In this document: positions 1-7,753 of the stretch, one piece after another
Position numbering within the stretch: position 1 is the first letter of the stretch
Layout of the letters: every line of letters begins with the position of its first letter
The notes under the pieces: model-generated
Database searches by the model: none
Seen by the model: only the letters and a program-made list of their open reading frames with translations
What the model was told of the DNA's origin: nothing
Made by a program: the position numbers and the translations under genes
NCBI GenBank assembly: GCA_035294785.1
Contig: DATGKF010000036.1
Span: 1 to 21,978 of the forward strand
Reading direction: 5' to 3'
From: Poindextera sp035294785
Lineage (GTDB): Bacteria > Pseudomonadota > Alphaproteobacteria > Caulobacterales > Caulobacteraceae
Length of the DNA stretch: 21,978 bases

Positions 1-228
1 CGGCTTGGTCATCGAGGCGATGCGGAAGATGGTGTCGCGCGCCATAGGCGCTTTGGTCTCGCGGTTGGCGAGGCCGTTGGTGGTGACCTGGGCGACCTCG
101 CCGTTGCGCCAGAGCAGCGTGACGACGCCGGAGAGCAGGCCCTGGTCGATGACGCTCTGCATCGCCGGCCCAATCTTGGCCAGCTCCTCGCGACTGAAGC
201 CGCTCACGTTCACTGCGCCGTCGTCCAT
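1..228 (-). CDS. Serine beta-lactamase-like hydrolase (class C/EstB family), N-terminal part only
   Basis: The 76 visible codons start at an ATG preceded by a clear GAGGAGG ribosome-binding site and run off the left window edge. The last residues are RIASMTKP, in which S72-M-T-K75 is the SxxK motif holding the nucleophilic serine and general-base lysine of the serine beta-lactamase/penicillin-binding-protein fold. The preceding segment (GLLSGVVTLLWRNGEVA, then TIFRIASMTKP) matches the start of the 'beta-lactamase' domain seen in esterase EstB, AmpC-like enzymes and many broad-specificity hydrolases. No signal peptide is visible, so a cytoplasmic esterase or hydrolase is more likely than a true secreted AmpC. 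It is the third gene of a minus-strand run behind the oxygenase and the PEBP lipoprotein. The YxN and KTG/HTG motifs lie outside the window, so catalytic competence cannot be judged. Confidence 0.85.
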   Translation of the reverse strand, partial: MDDGAVNVSGFSREELAKIGPAMQSVIDQGLLSGVVTLLWRNGEVAQVTTNGLANRETKAPMARDTIFRIASMTKP

Positions 229-281
229 GGAAACCTCCTCAAGGGTCGTCGGCGACGATAGCGGCGAACGGCGGCCGGAGC

Positions 282-295
282 CAACGGCGCCGTTG
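282..295. promoter_or_regulatory. 14-bp perfect palindrome upstream of the serine hydrolase gene
   Basis: CAACGGCGCCGTTG reads identically on both strands. It lies in the 73-bp gap between the end of the PEBP lipoprotein gene and the start of the hydrolase gene, both on the minus strand. It could be a repressor operator or part of a short terminator stem, but no U-tract follows. In GC-rich DNA a palindrome of this size can arise by chance, so the functional reading is weak. Confidence 0.3.
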
Positions 296-301
296 CGTCA
301 G

Positions 302-868
302 CTAGGGCGCTTTGAAGGTCGCGACGAGTTGGCCGTCGGCCAAGACGTGGCCCTGCATCGCCTTCACCAGCGCGCCGAGGTCGGCGCCGCCGCCGAGCCC
401 GAGCGGGGCATCGAGGGCGAACACCTCGAAGTGATAGTGGTGCGCGCCGGTGAGCGGCGGTGGGTGCGGTCCGTAGAAGCCGATCCCGCCGTTTTCGTTC
501 CGGCCCTGGATGGCAGCCGGCGCCGTCTGCGTCGGCACGCCCTCCGGCAGCCCGTTCGTCTGCACGTTCCAGATGAGCCAGTGGACGAATGGCGCCGGCT
601 TCGGCGCATCGGGGTCCTCGAGCACCACCGCGTAGACCCGCGCGCTCGGCACGGCCGACCAGTGCAGCGGCGGCGAAAGGTTATCGCCGTAGGCGGTGTG
701 CTTGAGGTCGATCGAACCGCCGGCATGGAACGCATCCGACGTCACGACGATCGGCCGGCTCGACTTCGGCTGCACGCGCTGCAGCGCCAACGTCTTGGCC
801 TGGCCGGCGCCGCAGGCCGCGAGCACCGCGGCGGCGAGGAGCGTGCCCGTGAGCAGAATGCGTCCCAT
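302..868 (-). CDS. YbhB/YbcL-type phosphatidylethanolamine-binding (Raf-kinase-inhibitor-like) lipoprotein
   Basis: The 188-residue product begins with a lipoprotein signal peptide: a short basic start, then a hydrophobic stretch ending in the lipobox LAAC with Cys19. It is therefore probably lipid-anchored in the envelope. The remainder is a bacterial PEBP domain, recognisable by DPDAP (anion-pocket motif), FVHWLIWN, the GxYGPxPP motif (GFYGPHPPP) and HHYHFEVFALD. Bacterial YbhB/YbcL proteins of this family have no firmly established reaction; ligand or anion binding is presumed from the fold. The gene starts 9 bp downstream of the end of the 2OG-oxygenase gene on the same strand, suggesting one transcript. 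The length is normal for the family and nothing looks broken. Confidence 0.9.
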   Translation of the reverse strand: MGRILLTGTLLAAAVLAACGAGQAKTLALQRVQPKSSRPIVVTSDAFHAGGSIDLKHTAYGDNLSPPLHWSAVPSARVYAVVLEDPDAPKPAPFVHWLIWNVQTNGLPEGVPTQTAPAAIQGRNENGGIGFYGPHPPPLTGAHHYHFEVFALDAPLGLGGGADLGALVKAMQGHVLADGQLVATFKAP

Positions 869-877
869 CCTCGTCCC

Positions 878-1498
878 CTATCGCCAGCCGTAGTTGAAGC
901 TGATGGAGATGCGGGGCGTGCGCGCGCCGTTGGGCAGCGCTTCGTGCCGAAGCCAACTCTCCCACATCAGGACGGTTCCCGCGGCCGGCGCCAGGTAGAC
1001 GAAGCTGCGCTGGCTTTCGTCCGCGTCGGTGCGCCGCGGCGGAGCGGCCATCATCAACGGCAGGCGCGGATCTTCGAGCCTGAGGCCGCCGGCGCTCTTC
1101 GGCATCGTCACATACACCGTCCCCGAGATGACGCTGAGCGTGTGGATATGGCCGGAGTGGCCGCCGCCGGGCGCGAGCAGGTTGACCCACAGCCCTTCCA
1201 GCCGGAGCCGCCGACGGCCCAGGTCGAGCGCCAGCGCGTCGGCGAACGCGGCGGCGTGCCGGTCGAGCTTTCGCTTCAGGACGTCGAACACGGTCGCCCG
1301 CTTCGGCAGGTCGTCGAGCGAGGCGTAGGAGGTGTAGCCACGGTAGCCTTCGCGAGCGCACCAGGCGCGGCCGGCCTCGTCCTCGTTGGCGAGCATGCGG
1401 CAGGCTTGATCGAGCTCGGCGTTGAAGGCGCCGAAGCCGGGCTCGGCCGCCAGGGAGGCCTCGTACAGGCGGGTGACGAAAAGGTCGCGGAACGGCAT
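878..1498 (-). CDS. TIGR02466-type putative 2OG-Fe(II) oxygenase
   Basis: The 206-residue protein matches the TIGR02466/PF13759 family of putative 2-oxoglutarate/Fe(II) oxygenases. The double-stranded beta-helix signature is visible: W104-VNLL, then GHSGHIHTLSVISGTVYV (candidate iron ligands among His114, His117 and His119), LEDPR, and the C-terminal block WLRHEALPNG with His185. RISISFN follows, carrying Arg196, the expected 2-oxoglutarate-binding arginine. There is no signal peptide, so it should be cytoplasmic. Substrates of this family are not established. It heads a minus-strand run with the PEBP lipoprotein and the serine hydrolase, and is divergent from the TPR gene starting at 1609. 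The C-terminal domain of the protein at 17930-19306 belongs to the same family, so the window carries two members. Confidence 0.85.
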   Translation of the reverse strand: MPFRDLFVTRLYEASLAAEPGFGAFNAELDQACRMLANEDEAGRAWCAREGYRGYTSYASLDDLPKRATVFDVLKRKLDRHAAAFADALALDLGRRRLRLEGLWVNLLAPGGGHSGHIHTLSVISGTVYVTMPKSAGGLRLEDPRLPLMMAAPPRRTDADESQRSFVYLAPAAGTVLMWESWLRHEALPNGARTPRISISFNYGWR

Positions 1499-1608
1499 CG
1501 CCGCCGACTAGGCCTTGGCGTGCAAACGCCTGTCAAACGAGGAGTTCGGTCTTGCTGACGGCCCACGATGCTGCTTCCGTCCGCGAGCGCGGAGAACAGG
1601 AGCAAGCA

Positions 1609-2526
1609 ATGTCGGACGCGCCGGCCGAGGCGAGCGAACCCGTCGATGTAGACGGGCTCTGGGACTTCGACGATCCGGCCGCGACCGAGTCGCGGTTTCT
1701 GGCGGCGCGCCCGCGGCTTGGCGCCGAGGCCGACCACCAGACCCTGATGGAGCTCGACACCCAGCTCGCCCGCGCCCAGGGCCTGCAGGGGCGCTTCGCC
1801 CACGCGCTGGCCACGCTGGAGGCGGTGGAAGCGGGGCTGAAGGAGGGCGAGCGCCGAGCCGAAGTCCGCTTTCAACTGGAAATGGGCCGCGTGCTGCGCT
1901 CGAGCGGCAATGCCGAGGCGGCGAAGCCGTTCTTCGAGAAGGCCGTCGAGCTGGCCGCCGCTGCTGGCGAATCCGCCTTGGAGATGGACGCACGGCACAT
2001 GGTCGCCCTGGCGGAGCCAGAGCCGGCGCGGCGGCTGCAGCTCAACCACGACGCGGTCGAGCGCGCCGAGGCCAGTCAGGACCCCGCCGTCCGCGGTTGG
2101 CGCGGATCGCTGTGGAACAACATCGGGATGGACTTCCACGCCCTTGGCCGGCTGGCGGACGCCAGGCTCGCGTTCGAGAACTCGCTCGCCGCCTGGAGCC
2201 AGGACCGGCCCGAGCGCGTCCCCATCGCCCGCTGGATGATCGGCTGGACACTGCGCCTGGAGGGGCGGCTGGCGGAGGCGCAGGAGATCCAGGAGAGCCT
2301 GGCGCGGCATCACCGCAAGGCCGGAACGGACGCGGGCTACGTCTATGAGGAGCTGGGCGAGATCCACCTGGCTCAAATCGACGGTCCGTTTCGCGCCGAC
2401 CATCTGGCCCAGGCGAGGCTCAACTTCGCCGCCGCCTACGCGGCGCTGAGCGCCAACCGCGACCTGGCCGACGAGCCCGAGCGGCTCGCGCGGATGAAGC
2501 GCCTGGGCGAGGGGAAGCTGGCTTAG
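1609..2526 (+). CDS. Tetratricopeptide-repeat protein, function unknown
   Basis: The product is 305 residues from the ATG at 1609, which has an AGGAG ribosome-binding site a few bases upstream; an in-frame start at 1552 lacks one. The protein is an all-helical, alanine/glutamate-rich repeat protein. Recognisable TPR-like units include LDTQLARAQGLQGRFAHALA, GRVLRSSGNAEAAKPFFEKA, NIGMDFHALGRLADARLAFE and WTLRLEGRLAEAQEIQESLA. No signal peptide, membrane segment or catalytic domain is visible, so it is probably a cytoplasmic protein-protein interaction scaffold. It is divergent from the oxygenase gene, and its stop codon overlaps the convergent alkylation-repair gene by 4 bp. A specific function cannot be assigned. 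Confidence 0.8.
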   Translation: MSDAPAEASEPVDVDGLWDFDDPAATESRFLAARPRLGAEADHQTLMELDTQLARAQGLQGRFAHALATLEAVEAGLKEGERRAEVRFQLEMGRVLRSSGNAEAAKPFFEKAVELAAAAGESALEMDARHMVALAEPEPARRLQLNHDAVERAEASQDPAVRGWRGSLWNNIGMDFHALGRLADARLAFENSLAAWSQDRPERVPIARWMIGWTLRLEGRLAEAQEIQESLARHHRKAGTDAGYVYEELGEIHLAQIDGPFRADHLAQARLNFAAAYAALSANRDLADEPERLARMKRLGEGKLA

Positions 2527-3251
2527 CGGGCGGAGCGTCCCGACTTCGTCCCGGTCGCGAGCTTGGTCCGCGTCTCGCGCACGGCGATCGCCGGCAGGCT
2601 GGCGGCGTTGGCGTCCAGGTAGGCGGCGACAGCCGGGCCGTGCCTGTCGACCAGGGCGCGCAGCAGCCAGGAGACGGCCTTGGTGATCAGGATCGGGCGC
2701 TCGGCTTTCAGGCGCTCGATCATGGCGAAGGCGAGGTCGCTGAAGCGCTGGTCGTCGACGTAGTGCACAGGCCCGGTGAGAAGCACCAGCGAGGCGCGGC
2801 GCTTGTTGATGTCGGCGCTCATCGAAAGCTGCTCGATCAGGCGCTTCCAGGCTGGCCAATCGGCGATCATGTCATCGGCGGCGAAGAGGTTCTGGCAGAG
2901 CGAGTCCACCTCAGCCCAGCCGTTCAGCTTGCCGAGCCAGCGGTCGACGTCGGCGGGACCGACCGCGCCCCGCGCGACGGCGCTGTAGCGCAGGATCAGG
3001 GTCGCCAGCGTCTTCTCCTCGTGCGAGACGCCGTCGAGCAGACTCTCGACCACGGCCAGCGCCTCGGCGGCGGGCGCCTTGCGGTGAGCGGCGACCCAGG
3101 CGCGGGCCATCGCCCGCCGGTCGGGGACCGAGACGAGGTAATAGGGGCGCCCGCTGCCGCCGTAGGAATCGTTCTGGCCGGTTTCGCCGGGCCGCTGCGG
3201 CTCGCCCAGGCGGCGGACCTCGGCGAGCAACGCCTCGTGGTCAGGATGCAT
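2523..3251 (-). CDS. DNA alkylation repair protein, AlkD-like (HEAT-like repeat)
   Basis: From the ATG at 3251 (MHPDHEALL), which follows a G-rich ribosome-binding site, the product is 242 residues, usual for the family. AlkD proteins are HEAT-like-repeat DNA glycosylases that remove N3- and N7-alkylated purines without base flipping. The sequence shows the family layout: an N-terminal helix block, AEVDSLCQNLF, a W-x4-LIEQL-x8-NKRRASLVLL block, and KAVSWLLRALVDRHG near the C-terminus. An N-terminal QNDSYGGSGRPYYLVSVPDRR segment resembles the 'YLG.P.P..R' lead-in of AlkD homologues. The frame stays open further upstream to 3551, but that part runs over the neighbouring gene and has no family similarity. 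The protein is cytosolic; in-frame assignment is strong, while substrate specificity is inferred. Confidence 0.85.
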   Translation of the reverse strand: MHPDHEALLAEVRRLGEPQRPGETGQNDSYGGSGRPYYLVSVPDRRAMARAWVAAHRKAPAAEALAVVESLLDGVSHEEKTLATLILRYSAVARGAVGPADVDRWLGKLNGWAEVDSLCQNLFAADDMIADWPAWKRLIEQLSMSADINKRRASLVLLTGPVHYVDDQRFSDLAFAMIERLKAERPILITKAVSWLLRALVDRHGPAVAAYLDANAASLPAIAVRETRTKLATGTKSGRSAR

Positions 3252-3378
3252 CGCGGTCCCCCCCGGCTCGCGAAGATGCCCCATCCTCCGCCGCGTCAAC
3301 AAGGGCGACGGCCAGGTCGAGGGGGGCCGGGCGCCGAGCGACATGCCAGGCGTGGGCTTGCCCGGCGACGGCAACCGC

Positions 3379-4242
3379 GTGAAAACCGCTCTCGTGAACC
3401 GCCGCCTCGCCGCCGCCGTCCTGATCGTCCTTGCGCTCGGCGCCTGCGCGCGGCCGAAGTCCGCGCCGGTCGGCAACACCGACCAGCTGGAGACCGACAT
3501 CGACCAGCACATGGGCGGCGAGGGCGCGTGCGTGATCCTGGCGGACGCCAAGACCGGCGTGGTGCTCTACCAGTACAACACCGACAAGGTGTGTAAGGCG
3601 CGCCTGCCGCCCTGCGCCACGTTCAACATCGTCACCGCCCTCATCGGGCTCGACTCCGGCGCGATCACGCCGAAGACGGTGGTGAAGTGGGACGGCTCGC
3701 CCCAGCCGGTGAAGGCGTGGGAGACCGACGCCGATCTCGCCCAGGCGTGGAAGAGCGGCATCGGCTGGTGGTTCCAGAAGCTGGCCGCCGACGTGCGCCA
3801 CGACCGCTATCAGGCGGCCCTGAACAGCTTCGGCTATGGGGACCGGGATCTGGCCGGGCCGCCGAACGACTTCTGGGACGGGCCGCAAGCCGGTGGCAAG
3901 CTCGCCCTTTCAACCCACGAGCAGGTCGACTTCCTGCGCAAGCTCTTCAGCGGCGGGCTGCCCGTTGGGCCCGCCGCGACGACCGCCGTCGACGGGCTGA
4001 TGCAGGACGAAACCCGCACCGGCAAAAACGGGAAATACGTCATGGCCGATTCGAGCGGCGCCTGCGCCAGCGCGCCGGACGGGTCGACCAGCGTCGCCTG
4101 GTGGGTCGGCCGGCTGACCTCGCCCACGCGCGACATCGTCTTCGCGGCCACCATCAACGGCGAGACCGCCCCGCCGGGTCAGGAATTGCAGGACACCGGC
4201 AAGGACGTCTTCGCCGACGCCGGCCTTTGGCCGCAGGGCTGA
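3379..4242 (+). CDS. Class D (OXA-like) beta-lactamase-fold lipoprotein with all catalytic motifs substituted (predicted pseudoenzyme)
   Basis: The fold is clearly that of class D beta-lactamases: GACVILADAKTGVVLYQYN, ALIGLDSG, KWDG, FGYGD, FWDG, FLRKLFSGGLPV and WWVG all fall in OXA order and spacing. The catalytic residues are missing. The STFK nucleophile/carbamyl-lysine motif reads ATFN (Ala at 3616-3618, Asn at 3625-3627). The SxV motif position reads G-I-G (Gly at 3757-3759). YGN reads YGD (3835-3843) and KTG reads SSG (4051-4059). The frame is intact with normal codon use, so this is not a decayed gene. The chosen GTG start gives a lipoprotein signal peptide ending in LGAC; an in-frame ATG at 3343 is the alternative and adds 12 residues. 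It is convergent with the SIMPL gene, 9 bp away. Hydrolysis of beta-lactams is not expected; a binding or structural envelope role is inferred. Confidence 0.85.
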   Translation: MKTALVNRRLAAAVLIVLALGACARPKSAPVGNTDQLETDIDQHMGGEGACVILADAKTGVVLYQYNTDKVCKARLPPCATFNIVTALIGLDSGAITPKTVVKWDGSPQPVKAWETDADLAQAWKSGIGWWFQKLAADVRHDRYQAALNSFGYGDRDLAGPPNDFWDGPQAGGKLALSTHEQVDFLRKLFSGGLPVGPAATTAVDGLMQDETRTGKNGKYVMADSSGACASAPDGSTSVAWWVGRLTSPTRDIVFAATINGETAPPGQELQDTGKDVFADAGLWPQG

Positions 4243-4251
4243 CGAAGTCCG

Positions 4252-4965
4252 CTATCGCGTCAGCTCGTAGACGGCGCTGACCTGGATATCGACGGTGAGC
4301 TCGCCGCTCTCGACCGGCGTCGGCGCCGCGCTGCGCACGGACATCATCGCCAGCGGCCGCGGCGGCGCCTGTTGGAGACCACCAGCCTCGGTCAGGTTGA
4401 CCAGCCGCCCCAGCTTGTAGCCGAGCGCGCCCTCGTAGAGCGCCGCCTTGGCGCCCAGCGCCTTCACCGCCGCCAAGCGCGCCTGGTCCTGCGCGGCCGT
4501 GGGGTCCTTGAGGCTGAAGGCGACGCCCTGGACCTGGTTCGCGCCGGCCGCTGTCGCCGCATCGATGGCCGGTCCCAGCCGCTTCAGCTCCTCGACCGTG
4601 ACGGTGACGTCGTTCGAGGCCTGGTAGCCGGTCAGCTTCGGGGGTTCGTTCTGTACGTAGCTGTATTGCGCCGACAGGCTCAGGGTCGAGGTCTGGATGT
4701 CCTTGTCCGCCACGCCGGCGCCCTTCAGCGCGGCGATCAGCGCGGTCATCTGAGCGGCGTTGGCGCGCATGGCCTCCGCCGCGGTGGGCGCGGCGGTCTG
4801 CACCCCCACGGTCACGATGGCCTCGTCGGGGTCGACTTTCACCTGCCCGTCGGCGGTCAGACTGAGCGTGGTCGCGTTGAACATGCTCGTGGCGGCGGAC
4901 TGCGCGAACGCGGTCGTCGATGCGAAGAGGCCGATGGCGGCCAGGGCGAGCACACGGCGTTTCAT
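4252..4965 (-). CDS. SIMPL-domain (DUF541) periplasmic protein
   Basis: The ATG at 4965 has a GGAGG ribosome-binding site and starts a Sec signal peptide (MKRRVLALAAIGLF, cleavage likely after AFA), giving 237 residues. The mature part is a SIMPL domain: LSLTADGQVKVDPDEAIVTV, then helix-rich ANAAQMTALIAALKGAGVADKDIQTSTLSL, YQASNDVTVTVEELKRLGPA, a KDPTAAQDQARLAAVKALGA segment, and the C-terminal SGELTVDIQVSAVYEL strand. Homologues include E. coli YggE and the BP26 protein of Brucella, periplasmic oligomeric proteins linked to oxidative stress but without a defined reaction. The frame is open further upstream to 5052, but that portion precedes the ribosome-binding site and the signal peptide. 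The gene is convergent with the OXA-like gene. Confidence 0.9.
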   Translation of the reverse strand: MKRRVLALAAIGLFASTTAFAQSAATSMFNATTLSLTADGQVKVDPDEAIVTVGVQTAAPTAAEAMRANAAQMTALIAALKGAGVADKDIQTSTLSLSAQYSYVQNEPPKLTGYQASNDVTVTVEELKRLGPAIDAATAAGANQVQGVAFSLKDPTAAQDQARLAAVKALGAKAALYEGALGYKLGRLVNLTEAGGLQQAPPRPLAMMSVRSAAPTPVESGELTVDIQVSAVYELTR

Positions 4966-5080
4966 GGGTTTGCCTCCAGTGGTCCGGTCAGCAAGAGCGC
5001 GAGCATGCCAACGGTCAAGCTGAACGGCGCCTTTAAGCCGCTGACAGCCCATGCTAACCCGCGACGCCGCGCCGAGGCGG

Positions 5081-5157
5081 GGGCCCGTAGCTCAATTGGT
5101 TAGAGCCGGCCGCTCATAACGGTCTGGTTGCTGGTTCGAGTCCAGCCGGGCCTACCA
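5081..5157 (+). tRNA. tRNA with CAU anticodon, probably tRNA-Ile2 (lysidine-modified)
   Basis: A full cloverleaf can be drawn by hand. The 7-bp acceptor stem GGGCCCG/CGGGCCT closes with a G-U pair at 1-72. The D arm is GCTC/GAGC and the anticodon stem GGCCG/CGGTC has loop CTCATAA (anticodon CAT at 5115-5117). The T arm is GCTGG-TTCGAGT-CCAGC, and the CCA end is encoded. CAU occurs in elongator Met, initiator Met and Ile2 tRNAs. The acceptor and T arms look more like bacterial Ile2 genes than like the usual alphaproteobacterial elongator Met tRNA, and the Watson-Crick D-arm/acceptor pattern is not that of an initiator. The Ile2 identity is therefore a moderate inference, the tRNA itself near certain. 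Confidence 0.93.
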
Positions 5158-5201
5158 GCCTTCGCGCCGCGTGCGCCTGACGAGCCGGCTGGCCACGCTC
5201 C

Positions 5202-7310
5202 TCAGCGCAGCGCCAGATGCAGGAGTTCGAGGTTGGTCGCGTCGATGCGGGTCGCCGCGTAGAGGATCGCACCCGTCCGCGGATCGACGGCGAAGCTGTC
5301 GTCGGGATTGTAGCCTGGGACCTCGGCGATGACGCGCGCCGGGCCGCCGGCGATCGGCTGACTCATAATGCGCGGCGGATGCCCGAACGGGTCGTCGACA
5401 TAGTCGATCGCACCGCCAGAGATCGTCCACAGGTCGGGGAAGGCCGAGCCGGGCAGCGGTGCGACCCGCGTCGGCGTCCCGTCGATCCGCCACACGCCGG
5501 GGGAGTCGACGCGCACGCCGTAGAGGTGGCCGCCGAAGACGCGGACGCTCAGCCACCCGTACCCCGACGCCGGCTGTGGCGTCTTGAACGGCGCGGTCAC
5601 GCGCCAGAGGCGCCAGCCGACGGCGTCGCGCCCCGGGAAAATGAGCGACTGGCCGTCCGCGTCCCAGGTCGGCGCGCCGACCTCGCTGCCCGAAAAGCGG
5701 ATGCTGCCATAGTCCGTCCCGTCCAGGCCGACGATCTTCAGCCCCGGGCCGCCGCCCACCTCGGTCGTATAAACCAGCTTCGAGCCGTCGGGAGAGAAGC
5801 TCAGGTCATCCACCTCGTCGACGTGGGCAGCCGCGAGCCGATGAAAGGTCTCGCCCGGCCGCCTGACCCAGACCCCGAACTCGTCGTTGCGCCCGCCCGC
5901 GACAGCGATGACGCCGCCGGGTCCGATGGCCGGCGCGCCCGAGACCGCATTGTTCCCATCGAGAAATTGCGGCTGTCCGCCCTTAGCGCTCGGCGCCAAG
6001 GCGAGGCTGAAGATCTGGTTGTCGAGTTCGACCGCCGCGATATCGCCCGGGCCGGTCGCCAGACGGCCCATTTCCAGCGGGCCCGACATCACGTGCGTTG
6101 GCGGCCCGCCGGCGACCGGATAGGCCCAGATGACGTTGTCGCCGTTCACGCGGCCGGCCAACAGGATGGTGCGCGAGTCGTTCGTCCAGCCGCCGGGGTC
6201 CATCCCCCCGCACATGCCGTCCAGGACCCGCTCGGCGCCGCTCTGCAGGTCGCGGACCATGAGCGCCTCGGTGACCCGGTTGATCTGGCGATTGAAACTC
6301 ATCCAGCGTCCGTCGGGCGAGAGGCCGATGTCGCCGTCGCCGACCGTGCCGGCGGGCGGATGGGTGAAGTCGCTGCGGGCTCCGGTGGCGATCACCAGCC
6401 GCATGATCCGCTCACTGGCGCTGCGGCTCGGCCGGTCAACGAAATAGAGCACATCCCCAGCGCGGGACCAGACGACTTCGGACCGCTCGTCGGTCTGGCA
6501 GCGCCCCAGGGTCTGAGGCTCGCCGCCGGTCATCGGCCGGATGACAAGCGTGCACGGCGCGCCGGCGCGATAGAGCACGTAGGCGAGTTCGCGGCCGTCT
6601 GGCGACCAGGAAACCGAGGTGTGGTCGGCCGGCTCGTCGGTGACCTTCACAGGGTCGCCGCCAGCGAGCAGGCGCACGAAGATTTGGCGGCTCAGCACGT
6701 CGTCGCCGCCGGCGTAGGCGATCAGCCGGCCGTCGGGCGAAATGGCCGGATGCCGCTCGATTGCTGCGTCGGAAACCAGGACGCGCGAGCTGACGACGGT
6801 CCAGTGGGACGGGAAGAGGTGCTGCCAGACAATGGCGGCGGCCACGGCGTGTCCAAGCAGAACGCCGGCCACCAGCACATAGAGGGCGAGCCCGGTGGGG
6901 CCTGGAAGACGCCGCCGCTGCGGGCCGGCGCTGGTCTCGGTCAGGCGATAGCCGACGCGGGCGACGGTCTCGATGCCGAAGCCGCCCACGATCTCGGCCA
7001 GCCGGCGAAGGCGGCCGATCGTGCGGTTGACGGCGTCTTCACCGACGATCCGGCTGTTCCAGCAGGCATGAATAAGCTCGTCGCGCGAGACGACCTGGCC
7101 CTTCAGCTGCGCCAGCGTGACCAGCACCTGCATCACGCGCGGTTCGATGATGTGACTGCGGCCGTCAACCTCGACGCAGCGCCGAGAGGGTTTCACCAGA
7201 AGCCGCCCGATCCGGAAATCGCCCTGCTGGGCAAGCGTCACCGGGCGGCGGGCGCGTCGATTCGGCCCTCCAGCACCCAATATCGGCAATCCATCGGCGA
7301 AAAGTCGCAT
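5202..7310 (-). CDS. CadC-like membrane-anchored winged-helix regulator with TolB/WD40-like propeller sensor domain
   Basis: The 702-residue protein has three parts. Residues about 31-123 form an OmpR/PhoB-type winged helix (EPRVMQVLVTLAQLKGQVVS, then SRDELIHACWNSRIVGEDAV, ending TVARVGYRL). Residues about 139-162 are a single transmembrane helix. The rest is periplasmic, with repeated SPDGR-type blades (HPAISPDGRLIAYAGG, SVSWSPDGRELAYV, IGLSPDGRWMSFN, LSFSPDGSKLVYTTE) typical of TolB/PD40 propellers. This is the layout of ToxR/CadC one-component regulators: a DNA-binding head in the cytoplasm and a sensor outside. The start at 7310 has an AAGGA ribosome-binding site. The gene is divergent from the UrcA gene with 86 bp between starts, so it probably controls that shared promoter or its own. 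The ligand is unknown. Confidence 0.88.
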   Translation of the reverse strand: MRLFADGLPILGAGGPNRRARRPVTLAQQGDFRIGRLLVKPSRRCVEVDGRSHIIEPRVMQVLVTLAQLKGQVVSRDELIHACWNSRIVGEDAVNRTIGRLRRLAEIVGGFGIETVARVGYRLTETSAGPQRRRLPGPTGLALYVLVAGVLLGHAVAAAIVWQHLFPSHWTVVSSRVLVSDAAIERHPAISPDGRLIAYAGGDDVLSRQIFVRLLAGGDPVKVTDEPADHTSVSWSPDGRELAYVLYRAGAPCTLVIRPMTGGEPQTLGRCQTDERSEVVWSRAGDVLYFVDRPSRSASERIMRLVIATGARSDFTHPPAGTVGDGDIGLSPDGRWMSFNRQINRVTEALMVRDLQSGAERVLDGMCGGMDPGGWTNDSRTILLAGRVNGDNVIWAYPVAGGPPTHVMSGPLEMGRLATGPGDIAAVELDNQIFSLALAPSAKGGQPQFLDGNNAVSGAPAIGPGGVIAVAGGRNDEFGVWVRRPGETFHRLAAAHVDEVDDLSFSPDGSKLVYTTEVGGGPGLKIVGLDGTDYGSIRFSGSEVGAPTWDADGQSLIFPGRDAVGWRLWRVTAPFKTPQPASGYGWLSVRVFGGHLYGVRVDSPGVWRIDGTPTRVAPLPGSAFPDLWTISGGAIDYVDDPFGHPPRIMSQPIAGGPARVIAEVPGYNPDDSFAVDPRTGAILYAATRIDATNLELLHLALR

Positions 7311-7396
7311 CTACGTCCTTTCGATGCGCGACACCCTGTCAGCCTATCAGCACCATTGCTTCGCGACCACCGCGAGGCCTGACTGACAGGTGAGAT

Positions 7397-7753
7397 TTGA
7401 CCCTCAGACTATTGCTCGCGATCGGCACAAGCATGGCAGCAGCAACGGCGTCGTTCGCCGCTTCACCGATCCATCCCTCCGAAGACGGCGCCACGGTCGC
7501 CGTCCGTTCCGGCGATCTGGACCTCACGCGCCGCGATCAGGCGACGGTGATGCTGCGCCGCCTCGAGCGCGCGGCGTCGATCGTCTGCGGCGGCGCTCCC
7601 AGCCAAGTCGACCTGGACGAGACGGCCGGCTATCGCGAATGCCTGCATGCGACCCTTGACGGCGCCATCGCCCGCGTGGACGCGCCGCTGGTCACCGCCC
7701 TCTACCGCAGCCAGCCGGACCTGACCGCAGTCGCGAGCCTCAGCGGCCAGTGA
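7397..7753 (+). CDS. UrcA family protein
   Basis: The 118-residue protein begins at a TTG preceded by AGGTGAG and has a Sec signal peptide (LRLLLAIGTSMAAATASFAA). The mature part carries the UrcA pattern: VAVRSGDLDLTRRDQATVML, RRLERAASIVCGG and YRECLHATLDGAIARVDAP. Cys64 and Cys82 are the two conserved cysteines, probably a disulfide in the periplasm. UrcA proteins are small exported proteins common in Caulobacterales and Sphingomonadales, with no known activity. The stop codon overlaps the next ATG (TGATG), so it is translationally coupled to the TetR-type regulator. It is divergent from the membrane-anchored winged-helix gene. Confidence 0.8.
   Translation: MTLRLLLAIGTSMAAATASFAASPIHPSEDGATVAVRSGDLDLTRRDQATVMLRRLERAASIVCGGAPSQVDLDETAGYRECLHATLDGAIARVDAPLVTALYRSQPDLTAVASLSGQ

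Noticed and set aside
1517..1530. A small hairpin GGCGT-GCAA-ACGCC between the divergent oxygenase and TPR genes.
   Set aside because: Only 5 bp of stem, no U-tract and no gene end nearby on the relevant strand; expected by chance in GC-rich DNA.
5..1558. A 517-codon plus-strand open frame across the left edge.
   Set aside because: It is antisense to three minus-strand genes with firm family matches and good ribosome-binding sites, and has no recognisable domain.
1276..2859. A 527-codon minus-strand open frame across the TPR gene.
   Set aside because: It overlaps three genes in other frames and has no domain; composition fits a shadow frame.
3379..4242. A functional class D beta-lactamase resistance gene.
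   Set aside because: The nucleophilic serine, the catalytic lysine, the SxV serine and the KTG motif are all substituted.
5217..7382. A 721-codon plus-strand open frame opposite the winged-helix/propeller gene.
   Set aside because: The minus strand carries the recognisable winged helix, transmembrane segment and SPDGR blades; the plus frame shows only low-complexity Arg/Ala/Asp-rich sequence.
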